From positions 1 through 64,000 of the forward strand of contig CAJTUC010000019.1 in the NCBI GenBank assembly GCA_910579395.1: DNA of 64,000 nt. The letters run 5' to 3'. The position numbers and the translations under genes are program-made. Shown piece by piece: positions 32,973-41,965 of this stretch. The stretch's first letter is position 1, and every line of letters begins with the position of its first letter. A model generated the notes under the pieces. That model was not told the origin of the DNA, ran no database searches, and saw only the letters and a program-made list of their open reading frames with translations. The stretch comes from an uncultured Lachnospiraceae bacterium (GTDB taxonomy: Bacteria; Bacillota; Clostridia; Lachnospirales; Lachnospiraceae).

Positions 32973-33644
32973 TTATAGCATTTCTGTCTCCGTCGCAAAA
33001 ATTTCCAGATACCGCGTAACATTCTCCCGGATATCTCCATGAAAAACGGAGGAGCCGGCTACGATTACATTGGCGCCTGCATCAAGGACGACCGACACGT
33101 TGTCCGCCGTAATGCCGCCGTCTACCTGAATATCCAGATTGAGTCCCATTTCTTCCGCCATCTGCCGGGCACTGCCGATGCGCCCCGTTGAAGCCGGAAT
33201 ATATTTCTGGCCCCCGAATCCGGGTTCCACCGTCATGACCAAAAGCATGTCCAATTTCGAAAGATATGGTCTGACCGCTTCGACCGGCGTCGCCGGCTTA
33301 ATGGAAAGACCGGCCCTGCATCCGGCACGATGTATTTTCTCGATCACGCCGTCTGCATCCTTTGTTGCTTCCAAATGAAAAGTAATACCATCCGCTCCGC
33401 ATTTTGCAAATTCCTCAATATAGCGCTCAGGTTCCGCGATCATCAGATGCACATCAAAAAATTTACCTGTTACCTTTCTGATCGTCGAAATAACAGGCAT
33501 CCCAAAAGAAATCGATGGCACGAACACACCATCCATAACATCAATATGAATATATTCTGCGCCTGCTTCATCCGCCTCTGCAATCTGCTTTCCAAGAATG
33601 CTGAAATCTGCAGCAAGTATAGACGGCGATAAAATTTTTTTCAA
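32973..33644 (-). CDS. rpe: Ribulose-phosphate 3-epimerase
   Basis: A 223-residue TIM-barrel enzyme that interconverts D-ribulose-5-P and D-xylulose-5-P. The signature ILAADFSILG (start), HIDVMDGVFVPSISFGMPVI, DVHLMIAEPE, MTVEPGFGGQKY and DVQVDGGI-like IQVDGGITADN are all present. Placed behind araD and transketolase, it links arabinose breakdown to the pentose phosphate pathway. A GAAGAATGGCTC hairpin separates it from the transketolase gene. The ATG follows GAGGAGG. Confidence 0.96.
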   Translation of the reverse strand: MKKILSPSILAADFSILGKQIAEADEAGAEYIHIDVMDGVFVPSISFGMPVISTIRKVTGKFFDVHLMIAEPERYIEEFAKCGADGITFHLEATKDADGVIEKIHRAGCRAGLSIKPATPVEAVRPYLSKLDMLLVMTVEPGFGGQKYIPASTGRIGSARQMAEEMGLNLDIQVDGGITADNVSVVLDAGANVIVAGSSVFHGDIRENVTRYLEIFATETEML

Positions 33645-33678
33645 TAGCGTTCCTCCTCACGAATGTAAACACACTCAT

Positions 33679-33706
33679 GAAGAATGGCTCCTGGGAGCCA
33701 TTCTTC
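33679..33706 (-). repeat. Intercistronic GAAGAATGGCTC hairpin
   Basis: GAAGAATGGCTC (33679-33690) pairs perfectly with GAGCCATTCTTC (33695-33706), between the transketolase C-terminal gene and rpe. Its GAATGGC/GCCATTC core resembles the lateral hairpin of the multibranch elements. No T-tract, so it is more likely a stability or processing element than a terminator. Confidence 0.5.
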
Positions 33707-33728
33707 CGTATAAAAATACTATCTAAAA

Positions 33729-34670
33729 TTATGATACAAATTCTTTTACTTTCGCATAGATGCCTTTGCCGTCGAGACCGTATTTCTCTACCAACGCTGC
33801 AGCCGTACCGGATTCGCCAAATACGTCCTGCATACCAATCTTCATAACACGGGTCGGCTGATTTTCGGACAGACAGTCACAGACAGCGCTTCCCAATCCA
33901 CCGATTACACTGTGCTCTTCCGCGGTCACTACTTTTCCAGTCTTTTTCGCAGATGCAATGATCAGCTCTTTATCCAGCGGCTTGATCGTATGGATATTGA
34001 TAACTTCTGCGCTGATGCCGTCTGCTGCGAGCATCTCCGCCGCCTCCAGCGCAGATGCTACCGTAATGCCGCTTGCAACGATTGTCACGTCACTGCCTTC
34101 TTTGAGCAGAACGCCTTTTCCGATTTCAAATTTATAATCGGGCCTGTCATTGATGACCGGAACTGCCGCACGGCCGAATCTTAAATACACAGGACCTTCT
34201 TTTTCAATTGCCGCTCTGACAGCCGCTCTCGCTTCCACATCATCCGCGGGAACGATGACTGTCATGCCCGGAATGGTCCGCATCAGCGCCACATCCTCGT
34301 TACACTGATGGGTCGCTCCGTCTTCACCGACCGTAATTCCCGCATGTGTTCCACCGATTTTGACATTCAAATGCGGATAACCGATGGAGTTACGAACCTG
34401 CTCAAAATTACGTCCCGCAGCAAACATGGCAAAGGAACTGATAAATGGTATTTTACCGCAGGTAGAAAGTCCCGCAGCAATGCCTGTCATATTACATTCC
34501 GCAATACCACAGTCAATATGGCGGTCAGGATATGCTTTCTTAAAAACGCCGGTCTTAGTCGCACCCGCAAGGTCTGCATCCAATACGACCAAATTCGGAA
34601 AATCCGCCCCGCATTCTACCAGCGCATTACCATAGCTTTCTCTTGTTGCTATTTTCTTTACTTCTGACAT
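33729..34670 (-). CDS. Transketolase, C-terminal subunit
   Basis: A 313-residue protein equal to the pyrimidine-binding and C-terminal domains of transketolase. It shows LVVLDADLAGATKTG, GIAECNMTGIAAGLSTCGKI and the EDGATHQCNEDVALMRTIPG block (Glu of the cofactor site), followed by a C-terminal domain with VVTAEEHSVIGGLGSAV. It works only with the N-terminal subunit encoded just upstream; the genes overlap by 13 nt. Split transketolases are frequent in Clostridia. The pair moves two-carbon units between xylulose-5-P and aldose phosphates. Confidence 0.94.
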   Translation of the reverse strand: MSEVKKIATRESYGNALVECGADFPNLVVLDADLAGATKTGVFKKAYPDRHIDCGIAECNMTGIAAGLSTCGKIPFISSFAMFAAGRNFEQVRNSIGYPHLNVKIGGTHAGITVGEDGATHQCNEDVALMRTIPGMTVIVPADDVEARAAVRAAIEKEGPVYLRFGRAAVPVINDRPDYKFEIGKGVLLKEGSDVTIVASGITVASALEAAEMLAADGISAEVINIHTIKPLDKELIIASAKKTGKVVTAEEHSVIGGLGSAVCDCLSENQPTRVMKIGMQDVFGESGTAAALVEKYGLDGKGIYAKVKEFVS

Positions 34671-35494
34671 AATGCTTCACCTACTTTCTCCAAATCTGCC
34701 ATCGCAACCGCATACTCTTCATCGTTCGGCGCTTTTCCGTGCCAGCCCACATTACCTTCCATGAAGGAAACACCTTTTCCTTTCAGGGTCTTGCAAATAA
34801 TCGCTGTCGGCATCCCTTTGGTATTTCTCGCTTCTTTAAATGCGGCTTCAAGCTGATCGAAATCATTTCCGTCGATATTGATCACATGGAAATTGAAAGC
34901 TTCAAACTTCTTATCAATCGGATAAGGAGAACATACATCATCAATCTTTCCATCAATCTGTAAGCCGTTATTATCTACAATGACTACCAGATTGTCCAGC
35001 TTTCTGTGACCTGCAAACATGGATGCTTCCCATACCTGGCCTTCCTGAATTTCGCCGTCGCCGAGCAGCGTATATACTCTGTAATCTTTGTTATCCATTT
35101 TGCCAGCCAACGCCATGCCGACTGCTGCCGAAATACCCTGTCCGAGGGACCCCGATGACATATCGACGCCCGGTGTCTCCTGCATACAGGGATGGCCCTG
35201 TAAATAAGAACCGAGATGCCGCAGTGTGGGCAGGTCCTCTACCGGAAAATAACCGCGGTTCGCCAGTACGGAATACAGGCCGGGCGCCGTGTGTCCTTTG
35301 GATAATACAAAGCGGTCTCTGTTCTCCATCTTCGGATTCTTCGGGTCGATATTCATTTCCTCGAAGTACAGATATGTAAAAATATCCGCAGCAGACAGGG
35401 AGCCGCCGGGATGTCCGGCTTTTGCGCCATGTACCGCTGTGACAATACCTTTACGAACTTCATTAGCTGTTTTCTGTAACTCTAACTTGTTCAT
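34658..35494 (-). CDS. Transketolase, N-terminal subunit
   Basis: A 278-residue protein that binds the diphosphate end of thiamine diphosphate. It shows HGAKAGHPGGSLSAADIFTY, SKGHTAPGLYSVLANRGYF, the GDGEIQEGQVWEA metal motif and NNGLQIDGKIDD. It pairs with the next gene to make a full transketolase. The leader between araD and this gene (35495-35678) carries a hairpin, a possible 24-codon leader peptide and the recurrent GCAGACTGAGAAAGGAG motif, so the transketolase-rpe part may have separate post-transcriptional control. Confidence 0.94.
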   Translation of the reverse strand: MNKLELQKTANEVRKGIVTAVHGAKAGHPGGSLSAADIFTYLYFEEMNIDPKNPKMENRDRFVLSKGHTAPGLYSVLANRGYFPVEDLPTLRHLGSYLQGHPCMQETPGVDMSSGSLGQGISAAVGMALAGKMDNKDYRVYTLLGDGEIQEGQVWEASMFAGHRKLDNLVVIVDNNGLQIDGKIDDVCSPYPIDKKFEAFNFHVINIDGNDFDQLEAAFKEARNTKGMPTAIICKTLKGKGVSFMEGNVGWHGKAPNDEEYAVAMADLEKVGEALCQK

Positions 35495-35499
35495 TCTTA

Positions 35500-35600
35500 T
35501 AACTATGCTCCTTTCTCAGTCTGCGATGTTTGTGTTGGACGTTGCAAACGTCAGCACAAACTCGCGGTTGAAAGAATGCAATTCTTTCAACCTTACCTCC
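35500..35600 (-). promoter_or_regulatory. Structured leader of tktA with recurrent motif
   Basis: On the minus strand: GGAGG (35600-35596), then hairpin GGTTGAAAGAAT-TGC-ATTCTTTCAACC (35592-35566), then nested hairpin GTTTGTG...GACGTT/AACGTC...CACAAAC (35561-35528), then CATCGCAGACTGAGAAAGGA (35526-35507). Both hairpin one and the last motif recur in the leader of the 5637 gene. Confidence 0.55.
35516..35590 (-). CDS. Possible leader peptide of 24 residues before tktA
   Basis: A TTG codon at 35590 lies 5 nt after GGAGG and opens a frame of 24 codons starting (M)KELHSFNREF and ending at a TGA that overlaps the GCAGACTGAGAAAGGA motif just before tktA. The same Shine-Dalgarno, TTG and KELHSFNR occur at 5535-5572. 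The peptide match may simply reflect conservation of the hairpin's bases, so this remains a weak call. Confidence 0.3.
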   Translation of the reverse strand: MKELHSFNREFVLTFATSNTNIAD

Positions 35601-35678
35601 ATACATTGATTTATTCTTTTATTCATCATACCACAACAGAGCGTGGTTCTCTACTTAAAAATTGCTTTTCTCTTTTTC

Positions 35679-36377
35679 TTAATTGCCCTGTCCGTAATAA
35701 GCGTTCGCGCCGTGCTTTCTGTAATAGTGCTTATCCTGCAGTTCCTGCGGCGCCGGCTGAATGCGGGGATTGATCGTCTCCGCCCTGTATGCCATCTTCG
35801 CCACTTCTTCCAGAACGACAGCATTGTGCACCGCATCATGGGCATTTTTGCCCCAGGTAAAAGGACCGTGGTTCTTGCACAACACTGCCGGAACCGCCAT
35901 AACATCCTTGCCCATCTTCTGAAATTCGCCTACGATCAAAAGCCCAGTATTCTGCTCATAAGCCTCTGCGATTTCCTCTTCCGTCAGGCAGCGCAGGCAG
36001 GGTACTTCGCCATAAATATAATCCGCATGGGTCGTCCCGTAGCAGGGAATATCTCTTCCCGCCTGCGCCCAGCTCGTCGCATAGGAAGAATGCGTATGCA
36101 CGATGCCGCCAATCTGCGGATAAGCCTTATACAGTTCCAGATGCGTCGGCGTATCTGAGGACGGATTATAGCGTCCTTCCACCTTATTTCCCTTCAAATC
36201 CATCAGCACCATATCATCCGGTGTCAGTTTATCATAATCCACACCGGAGGGCTTGATTGCAAAAATGCCGGATTCCTCATCAATCTCACTGACATTTCCC
36301 CATGTAAAAGTAACAAGACCATACTTTGGCAGAAGCATATTCGCTTCGTATACGCGTTTCTTTAATTCTTCTAACAT
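35679..36377 (-). CDS. araD: L-ribulose-5-phosphate 4-epimerase
   Basis: A 232-residue class II aldolase-like zinc enzyme converting L-ribulose-5-P to D-xylulose-5-P. It has [60 protein letters not shown] and the zinc His pair in [14 protein letters not shown], with a further His in KNHGPFTWG. The start ATG 36377 ([14 protein letters not shown]) follows AAAGGA and gives the family's usual length. It completes the isomerase-kinase-epimerase set. Confidence 0.96.
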   Translation of the reverse strand: MLEELKKRVYEANMLLPKYGLVTFTWGNVSEIDEESGIFAIKPSGVDYDKLTPDDMVLMDLKGNKVEGRYNPSSDTPTHLELYKAYPQIGGIVHTHSSYATSWAQAGRDIPCYGTTHADYIYGEVPCLRCLTEEEIAEAYEQNTGLLIVGEFQKMGKDVMAVPAVLCKNHGPFTWGKNAHDAVHNAVVLEEVAKMAYRAETINPRIQPAPQELQDKHYYRKHGANAYYGQGN

Positions 36378-36434
36378 CGTCTCGGATTCCTTTCTTTTTC
36401 TGTATTCATAGCAGGACAACCCTGCCGCAATCTG

Positions 36435-38039
36435 TTACAGATTCTCTACCGCCGCGCGCTCAATCGCAAGTCCCTTCGCATAACGCTCCATGAATTTGTC
36501 GAAGCCCTCTACGTCCTCTTTGTGCGGCGCCTCCTTCGTTCCTTCCTGTCCCGCAAATACTTTTTTCTCAAGGAATGCGGAAAGTGTTTCACGCTCCTCC
36601 TTATGCAGCATATAGGAAGCTAACAGGGCCATGCCCCATGCACCGCCTTCGCCTGCCGTCTCCATAACGCTGACCGAAGCGTTGATTGCCGCCGCCATAA
36701 TGCGCTGTCCAACGCCTTTGGTCTTGAACAGTCCGCCGTGTCCGAACATCTCATCCACCTGAACGCCTTCTTCTTTCAAAAGAATATCCAACCCTGTTTT
36801 CAGCGCACCGAGTGCGGTAAAAAGATGCACTCTCATAAAGTTAGCAAGATTGAATTTATCGGACGGTGTACGCACGAACAGCGGCCGTCCTTCTTCAAAT
36901 CCCGTGATATGCTCACCGGAGAAATAATTATAAGAAAGCAGTCCGCCGCAGTCCGCATCGCCTTCCAGCGCCTTGCGGTACAGCGTGCCGAACAGTTCGT
37001 TCATATCCACCTTAATGCCCATGTTCTCAGCAAACTCTTTGAAAATACCGACCCATGCGTTCAAATCAGACGTACAGTTGTTGCAGTGTACCATTGCGAC
37101 AAGACTTCCATCGGGAGTCGTCACAAGGTCGATAGCGTCATATACTTTCTGCAGTTCTTTCTCCAGAACGATCATCGCAAATACACTCGTTCCCGCAGAT
37201 ACATTGCCTGTTCTTCTCGCTACGGAATTCGTCGCTGCCATACCGGTTCCCGCATCGCCTTCGGGCGGACAGAGCGGAATGCCTGCCTGCAGTTTTCCGG
37301 TCGAATCTAACAAGGCCGCCCCTTCTGCCGTCAATGTTCCCGCAGCCTCGCCTGCTGTCAGCACCTTCGGCATGATTTCCTGCAGTTTCCACGGGAATTT
37401 TTTATCGGCAACGAGTTCATCAAACTGTTCGATCATCTTCGCGTTGAAATCGCCCGTTTCGATATCGATCGGGAACATACCGGAAGCTTCTCCGACACCG
37501 AGAACACGCTCACCGGTCAGTTTCCAATGTACATAACCTGCCAGCGTTGTAAAAAAGCGGACTTGAGGAACATGCTCTTCCCCGTTCAGGACCGCCTGAT
37601 AAAGATGGGCAATGCTCCACCTCTGCGGAATATGATAGTTGAACACTTCCGTCAGTTTTTCGGATGCCTGTCCGGTAATGGTGTTACGCCATGTGCGGAA
37701 GGGTACGAGAAGCTCTCCCTTTTCATCGAACGCCATATAACCGTGCATCATCGCACTGAAACCAATCGCGCCGATTTTCTGCAATTCCGTATCGTACTGT
37801 TTTTTCACATCCTCTGCAAGACTTTTGTAGCAATCCTGCAGCCCGGTCCAGACATCATCCAGGCTATAGGTCCAGATGCCGTTCTCCAGCCTGTTCTCCC
37901 AGTCATGGGCACCGGATGCGACCGGCGTATTATCCTCGCCCACCAGAACCGCTTTGATCCTGGTAGAACCGAGTTCAATACCGAGCACTGTACGGCCTTC
38001 TTCAATCTGTTTCTTTACTTCTTCCGTTGTAAACCCCAT
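36435..38039 (-). CDS. araB: L-ribulokinase (FGGY family)
   Basis: A 534-residue kinase that phosphorylates L-ribulose. The ATPase fold begins with [20 protein letters not shown], and later blocks include [39 protein letters not shown], and [20 protein letters not shown] and [17 protein letters not shown]. It is from the FGGY subgroup found with araA and araD in Clostridia rather than the E. coli AraB subgroup, so the symbol rests partly on context. ATG 38039 follows GGAGG; the upstream in-frame extension is intergenic. Confidence 0.9.
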   Translation of the reverse strand: MGFTTEEVKKQIEEGRTVLGIELGSTRIKAVLVGEDNTPVASGAHDWENRLENGIWTYSLDDVWTGLQDCYKSLAEDVKKQYDTELQKIGAIGFSAMMHGYMAFDEKGELLVPFRTWRNTITGQASEKLTEVFNYHIPQRWSIAHLYQAVLNGEEHVPQVRFFTTLAGYVHWKLTGERVLGVGEASGMFPIDIETGDFNAKMIEQFDELVADKKFPWKLQEIMPKVLTAGEAAGTLTAEGAALLDSTGKLQAGIPLCPPEGDAGTGMAATNSVARRTGNVSAGTSVFAMIVLEKELQKVYDAIDLVTTPDGSLVAMVHCNNCTSDLNAWVGIFKEFAENMGIKVDMNELFGTLYRKALEGDADCGGLLSYNYFSGEHITGFEEGRPLFVRTPSDKFNLANFMRVHLFTALGALKTGLDILLKEEGVQVDEMFGHGGLFKTKGVGQRIMAAAINASVSVMETAGEGGAWGMALLASYMLHKEERETLSAFLEKKVFAGQEGTKEAPHKEDVEGFDKFMERYAKGLAIERAAVENL

Positions 38040-38203
38040 TGTAACATCCTCCTTTTTATAAAACCATTTTTTCAAAAGTTTCCGTTGTACAGGATAAACA
38101 AAATCACCGCAGGGCACGCTTTCGCTGCCTGCTTATGATTTGTCTATACCGTACAACTGATACTTTGAAACGAAATAAGACATTTCATAATTACCTGTTA
38201 AAC

Positions 38204-39694
38204 TCAGAATGCAGCCATATTCCAGCGCAGTTCCTTCTTGAAATCACGAATATTGGTGTTCTTATCGATGACAACACTTTCGATTCCCATCGCTGCTGCC
38301 CAGTCTTCCATCTGCTCCACTGTCAGGTCATATGAGAATGCCGTATGATGTGCGCCGCCCGCAAGAATCCAAGCAGTCGCTCCGATTTCCATGTTCGGCT
38401 GCGGCGTCCAGAATGCCGTACCAACTGGAAGCTTCGGCATCGGCTTCTCCACTTTCTTGCAGTCTACCGCATTGATCAGAAGCCGGAATCTCGTTCCGAG
38501 GTCAACTAACGAGCAGGCAATCGCAGGACCTGTCTTGGAGGTAAATACGAGACGCGCCGGATCCTCTCTGTTACCCATGGAAAGCGGACATACTTTGATA
38601 CCGATCTCGCCTTCCGCTACGGAAGGACATACTTCCAGCATATGTGCCTGCAAAATGCCCTCTTTGCCCGGAACCAGATTGTAGGTATAATCTTCCATCA
38701 TGGAAGTTCCTTTTGCATCTTTGATATCCGCTGTCATCAATTTCATCAGACGAACCATAGCCGCTACTTTCCAGTCGCCTTCCGCGCCGAATCCATAACC
38801 TTTCTCCATCAGTCTCTGAATGGAAAGGCCGGGTAACTGCTGTAAACCGCCCAGCATACCGAAATGCGTAACAACCGCGTGATAATCATTCTCTGTCAGG
38901 AATTTTTCGATACCAATTTCCTGTTTTGCCTGTACGGCAACGTGTTTTCTAAATTCGTCTAAATCTCTGCCCTCATCGATGATCTTGTATTTGCTGTAAT
39001 ATTCTTCCACAAGGGCATCCACGTCCCCCTGCGGCACAGCATTGACATATTCTACCAGGTCGTTGACACAGTAATGATCGATTTCCCAGCCGAACTTGAT
39101 CTGCGCTTCGACCTTATCGCCTTCCGTTACGGCCACGTTATTCATGTTATCGCCGAAACGGCATACTCTGACATGGGAAGATTCAATAACACCGAGCGCC
39201 GTCCGCATCCAGCTGCCCAATTGGTCCTGCACCCTTTCGGATGCCCAGTGCCCGACGATGATCTTCCGCTCGATTCCCATACGGCTCACGATATGTCCAT
39301 ATTCCCTGTCTCCATGCGCCGACTGATTTTCATTCATGAAGTCCATATCTATTGTATCATATGGAAGCTCTTCATTAAACTGTGTATGTAAATGACAAAG
39401 CGGTTTTTTAAATTCCTTCAGGCCGAGTATCCACATCTTCGCCGGGGAAAAGGTGTGCATCCAGGTAATAACGCCAGCACAGTCTTCATCATTGTTCGCA
39501 TCGTTAAAAGTCTTTCTGATGGATGCCTGACTGATCAAAGTCGGCTTACACACTACTTCAAAAGGCAGCTTCCCGGAAGCGTTCAGTCCTTCCACGATTT
39601 TCGCCGAATGCTCCGCCACCTTTTTTAAGCATTCATCTCCGTACAGATCCTGTGAACCGGTACAGAACCAGAATTTATAATTTTTTGTCTGCAT
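38204..39694 (-). CDS. araA: L-arabinose isomerase
   Basis: A 496-residue manganese isomerase of L-arabinose to L-ribulose. It has FWFCTGSQDLYGDE, DCAGVITWMHTFSPAKMWI, HLHTQFNEELPYDTIDMDFM, NQSAHGDREYG and VTHFGMLGGLQQLPG, with the metal ligands in FGAEGDWKVAA (Glu), EDYTYNL (Glu), HMLEVCP (His) and GGAHHTAFS (His). The length is the family norm. ATG 39694 follows GAGGAG. A hairpin between the permease gene and araA may adjust relative levels. Confidence 0.97.
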   Translation of the reverse strand: MQTKNYKFWFCTGSQDLYGDECLKKVAEHSAKIVEGLNASGKLPFEVVCKPTLISQASIRKTFNDANNDEDCAGVITWMHTFSPAKMWILGLKEFKKPLCHLHTQFNEELPYDTIDMDFMNENQSAHGDREYGHIVSRMGIERKIIVGHWASERVQDQLGSWMRTALGVIESSHVRVCRFGDNMNNVAVTEGDKVEAQIKFGWEIDHYCVNDLVEYVNAVPQGDVDALVEEYYSKYKIIDEGRDLDEFRKHVAVQAKQEIGIEKFLTENDYHAVVTHFGMLGGLQQLPGLSIQRLMEKGYGFGAEGDWKVAAMVRLMKLMTADIKDAKGTSMMEDYTYNLVPGKEGILQAHMLEVCPSVAEGEIGIKVCPLSMGNREDPARLVFTSKTGPAIACSLVDLGTRFRLLINAVDCKKVEKPMPKLPVGTAFWTPQPNMEIGATAWILAGGAHHTAFSYDLTVEQMEDWAAAMGIESVVIDKNTNIRDFKKELRWNMAAF

Positions 39695-39761
39695 AGACTC
39701 CTCTCTTTCCGCCGCCTCTGCGGCACAAACATCATGATTGACTTCTCTGCCTATTTGGAAA

Positions 39762-39804
39762 GGGCTGCCAGATCGGCAATCATTTATTACCGGCATGGCA
39801 GCCC
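39762..39804 (-). terminator. Intercistronic hairpin before araA (possible partial terminator)
   Basis: GGGCTGCCA (39762-39770) pairs with TGGCAGCCC (39796-39804) with extra pairing TCGGCAAT/ATTACCG inside. On the minus strand it is followed by CTTTCC, a weak T-tract. It may reduce araA transcription relative to the transporter or protect RNA ends. Confidence 0.5.
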
Positions 39805-39831
39805 GTTCTCCCTGTTATCAAAAAACTTTCT

Positions 39832-40878
39832 TTATTTTTTCTTACGCGCCATAACGACACTCTGAACGATCAGGAACAGACACAGCATAGCCGCAATCGT
39901 AATTCCTGTCCACCAGGCATCATCAAGCCCTGCAGACGAAACGATATTCTGAATCGTACTCAATGACAGAACGCCGACAAATGTACCGAAGATATTGCCG
40001 ACACCGCCCGTCAGCATCGTACCGCCTATAATGGAGGATGCGATTGCATTCATTTCCGCGCCGGTCGCATGGGACGGCGAGCCGGAACCAACGTGCATAA
40101 AGTATACGAATCCACCGATTCCCGCTAACAGTCCGCAAAGAAGATGCGCCAAAAATTTCGTTCTCTTTACATTGATACCCAGCATCATCGCGCTCTGAGC
40201 ATTACCGCCGACCGCATAAAACTGACGGCCGAGTTTGGTCCATTTGAGTGCAAAGAAAAGAATAGCAACAACCACCAGCGCAACAATAACGCCAATCTCA
40301 ATATAAGCGTTGACATAATTTCCAAGTTTATTGACCGAACCCATGCCGGGTACAACAATACGAGTCCCTTTCAGAGCAACAAACGCTTCATTTTGTACAT
40401 TGAACGGATCAGTATTGACAATTGTCGTCATACCGCGGGCAAAGAACATACCGGCCAATGTAACGATAAACGGCTGAATCTCCAAATAGGCGATCAGAAA
40501 TCCCTGTACAAGGCCAAAAGCAAGCCCGATTGCGAGCGCGATTACAATCGCCATGAATACATTTCCGTTATGGAAGTCCAGATACACCGCACAGCACATA
40601 CAGACAAGCGCGGTGACACCGCCTATGGAAATATCGATTCCCTTCGTGATCATAACAAGGCTCATGCCGCAGGACAAAATGATCAGCGCCGCCTGTGCAT
40701 TCAATATATTGAAAAAGGTCTGCGGTTTCCGGAAGCCTGATCCAAGAAATATGACTGCACCGATATACATCAATAGAAATACAACGATCGTGATCGTAAG
40801 GAGCAGATTCGTATCGGTCATGTTTTTGAATTTATTTGCCAATCCGCCGGATGCGGATGTTTTCTTTTTCGATGACAT
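39832..40878 (-). CDS. Pentose ABC transporter permease (YjfF-like)
   Basis: A 348-residue membrane protein of the CUT2 class. About nine hydrophobic segments are visible, with ITKGIDISIGGVTALVCMCC, LEIQPFIVTLAGMFFARGM, VGGNAQSAMMLGINVKRTKF and GAEMNAIASSIIGGTMLTGG as family blocks. ATG 40878 follows GGAGG by 9 nt and begins 1 nt after the stop of the partner permease (TAG-T-ATG). It is closest to YjfF in the YtfQRT-YjfF type of system. With araBAD adjacent, L-arabinose or an arabinofuranoside is the likely cargo. Confidence 0.92.
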   Translation of the reverse strand: MSSKKKTSASGGLANKFKNMTDTNLLLTITIVVFLLMYIGAVIFLGSGFRKPQTFFNILNAQAALIILSCGMSLVMITKGIDISIGGVTALVCMCCAVYLDFHNGNVFMAIVIALAIGLAFGLVQGFLIAYLEIQPFIVTLAGMFFARGMTTIVNTDPFNVQNEAFVALKGTRIVVPGMGSVNKLGNYVNAYIEIGVIVALVVVAILFFALKWTKLGRQFYAVGGNAQSAMMLGINVKRTKFLAHLLCGLLAGIGGFVYFMHVGSGSPSHATGAEMNAIASSIIGGTMLTGGVGNIFGTFVGVLSLSTIQNIVSSAGLDDAWWTGITIAAMLCLFLIVQSVVMARKKK

Positions 40879-40879
40879 A

Positions 40880-41965
40880 CTAAGCAACCTCCTTCGTCTG
40901 TAATTTCTTCATGGTCGCAGAGAACCATTCCCTTACTACCGGTGCACTGATAACAACCAGAACAATGACAACGACTGCTTTATACGCCGGAAGCGCTGTT
41001 GATTTCACATTAAATTTAAACAATGTCTGCGTCAGGAACTGAATGACATAGGCGCCAATAATAGACGCCGTCATGTTAAACTTACCGCCGCCGAGCGCAT
41101 TTCCGCCGAGCGCGACCGCCAGAATGGCATCCATCTCAATATCCTTCGCAATGACCGAATAATTGATGGAAGAAACACGACTTGTTTTGATCAGTCCGAC
41201 GACTGCAACACACAGACCGAGGATTACGAACGAAAGCACTTTGATGACCTGCGGATTCAGTCCGTTCAATCTGGAAGAATTTTCATTAATACCTACCGCC
41301 TGTGTATACAATCTGAGGTTCGTGAACTTCAGAACAAGACCGATCACGATCATACAAATAATCGCGATAAAGAACGGTGTCGGAATTGGAATACCCGGTA
41401 TAAAGCCGCCAAAATATCCGAAAGAAGGATCATTAACGATTGGCAGCTCATTGTTGTTGATCCATGCCGCAATAGAACGGCCCGCTGTATAGAGAATCAG
41501 CGTTGCGACCATCGGCTGTATTTTAAAGTAAGCCACCAGCACACCGTTAAACGCGCCGAACAGCATCGCTACGACACAACACACGAGAAAAGCAACAATG
41601 ATCGGAGCCTGCAATGTTTCCGGACGTGTATCCCGACCGCAGAGCACACGGAGCAATACGCTTCCCGCAATTGCTACAGCCGCGCCGACGCTGATATCCT
41701 GTCCGCCGGTAGCCGCGGTAACGAGCGTCATGCCGATTGCCAGAATCGCAACTTCGGAACCGGAATCCAGAATCGTCACCAAAAAGCCAGACAGAACCGG
41801 ATTTCCCAGATTATTATAGCCCAGCGTGATCTTAAAGAAACTCGGGTCTGCAATCAAGTTAAATAAAGCAAGCAAAAGCAGTGCTGCCAACGGAATAAAA
41901 ATCTGATTCCTGAATATTTTTGTGAAATTATTACTATTTGATTTTTTTAATTCCTTCGTCCCCAT
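40880..41965 (-). CDS. Pentose ABC transporter permease (YtfT/RbsC-like)
   Basis: A 361-residue membrane protein, partner of the next permease. It has VAILAIGMTLVTAATGGQDI and SVGAAVAIAGSVLLRVLCG, then FNGVLVAYFKIQPMVATLIL, GLNPQVIKVLSFVILGLCVA and AKDIEMDAILAVALGGNALGG. The start ATG abuts the ATPase stop (TAGATG), and its ribosome binding site GGAGGTGAT lies inside the last ATPase codons, which couples translation. It carries the sugar across the membrane together with the YjfF-like protein. Confidence 0.92.
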   Translation of the reverse strand: MGTKELKKSNSNNFTKIFRNQIFIPLAALLLLALFNLIADPSFFKITLGYNNLGNPVLSGFLVTILDSGSEVAILAIGMTLVTAATGGQDISVGAAVAIAGSVLLRVLCGRDTRPETLQAPIIVAFLVCCVVAMLFGAFNGVLVAYFKIQPMVATLILYTAGRSIAAWINNNELPIVNDPSFGYFGGFIPGIPIPTPFFIAIICMIVIGLVLKFTNLRLYTQAVGINENSSRLNGLNPQVIKVLSFVILGLCVAVVGLIKTSRVSSINYSVIAKDIEMDAILAVALGGNALGGGKFNMTASIIGAYVIQFLTQTLFKFNVKSTALPAYKAVVVIVLVVISAPVVREWFSATMKKLQTKEVA

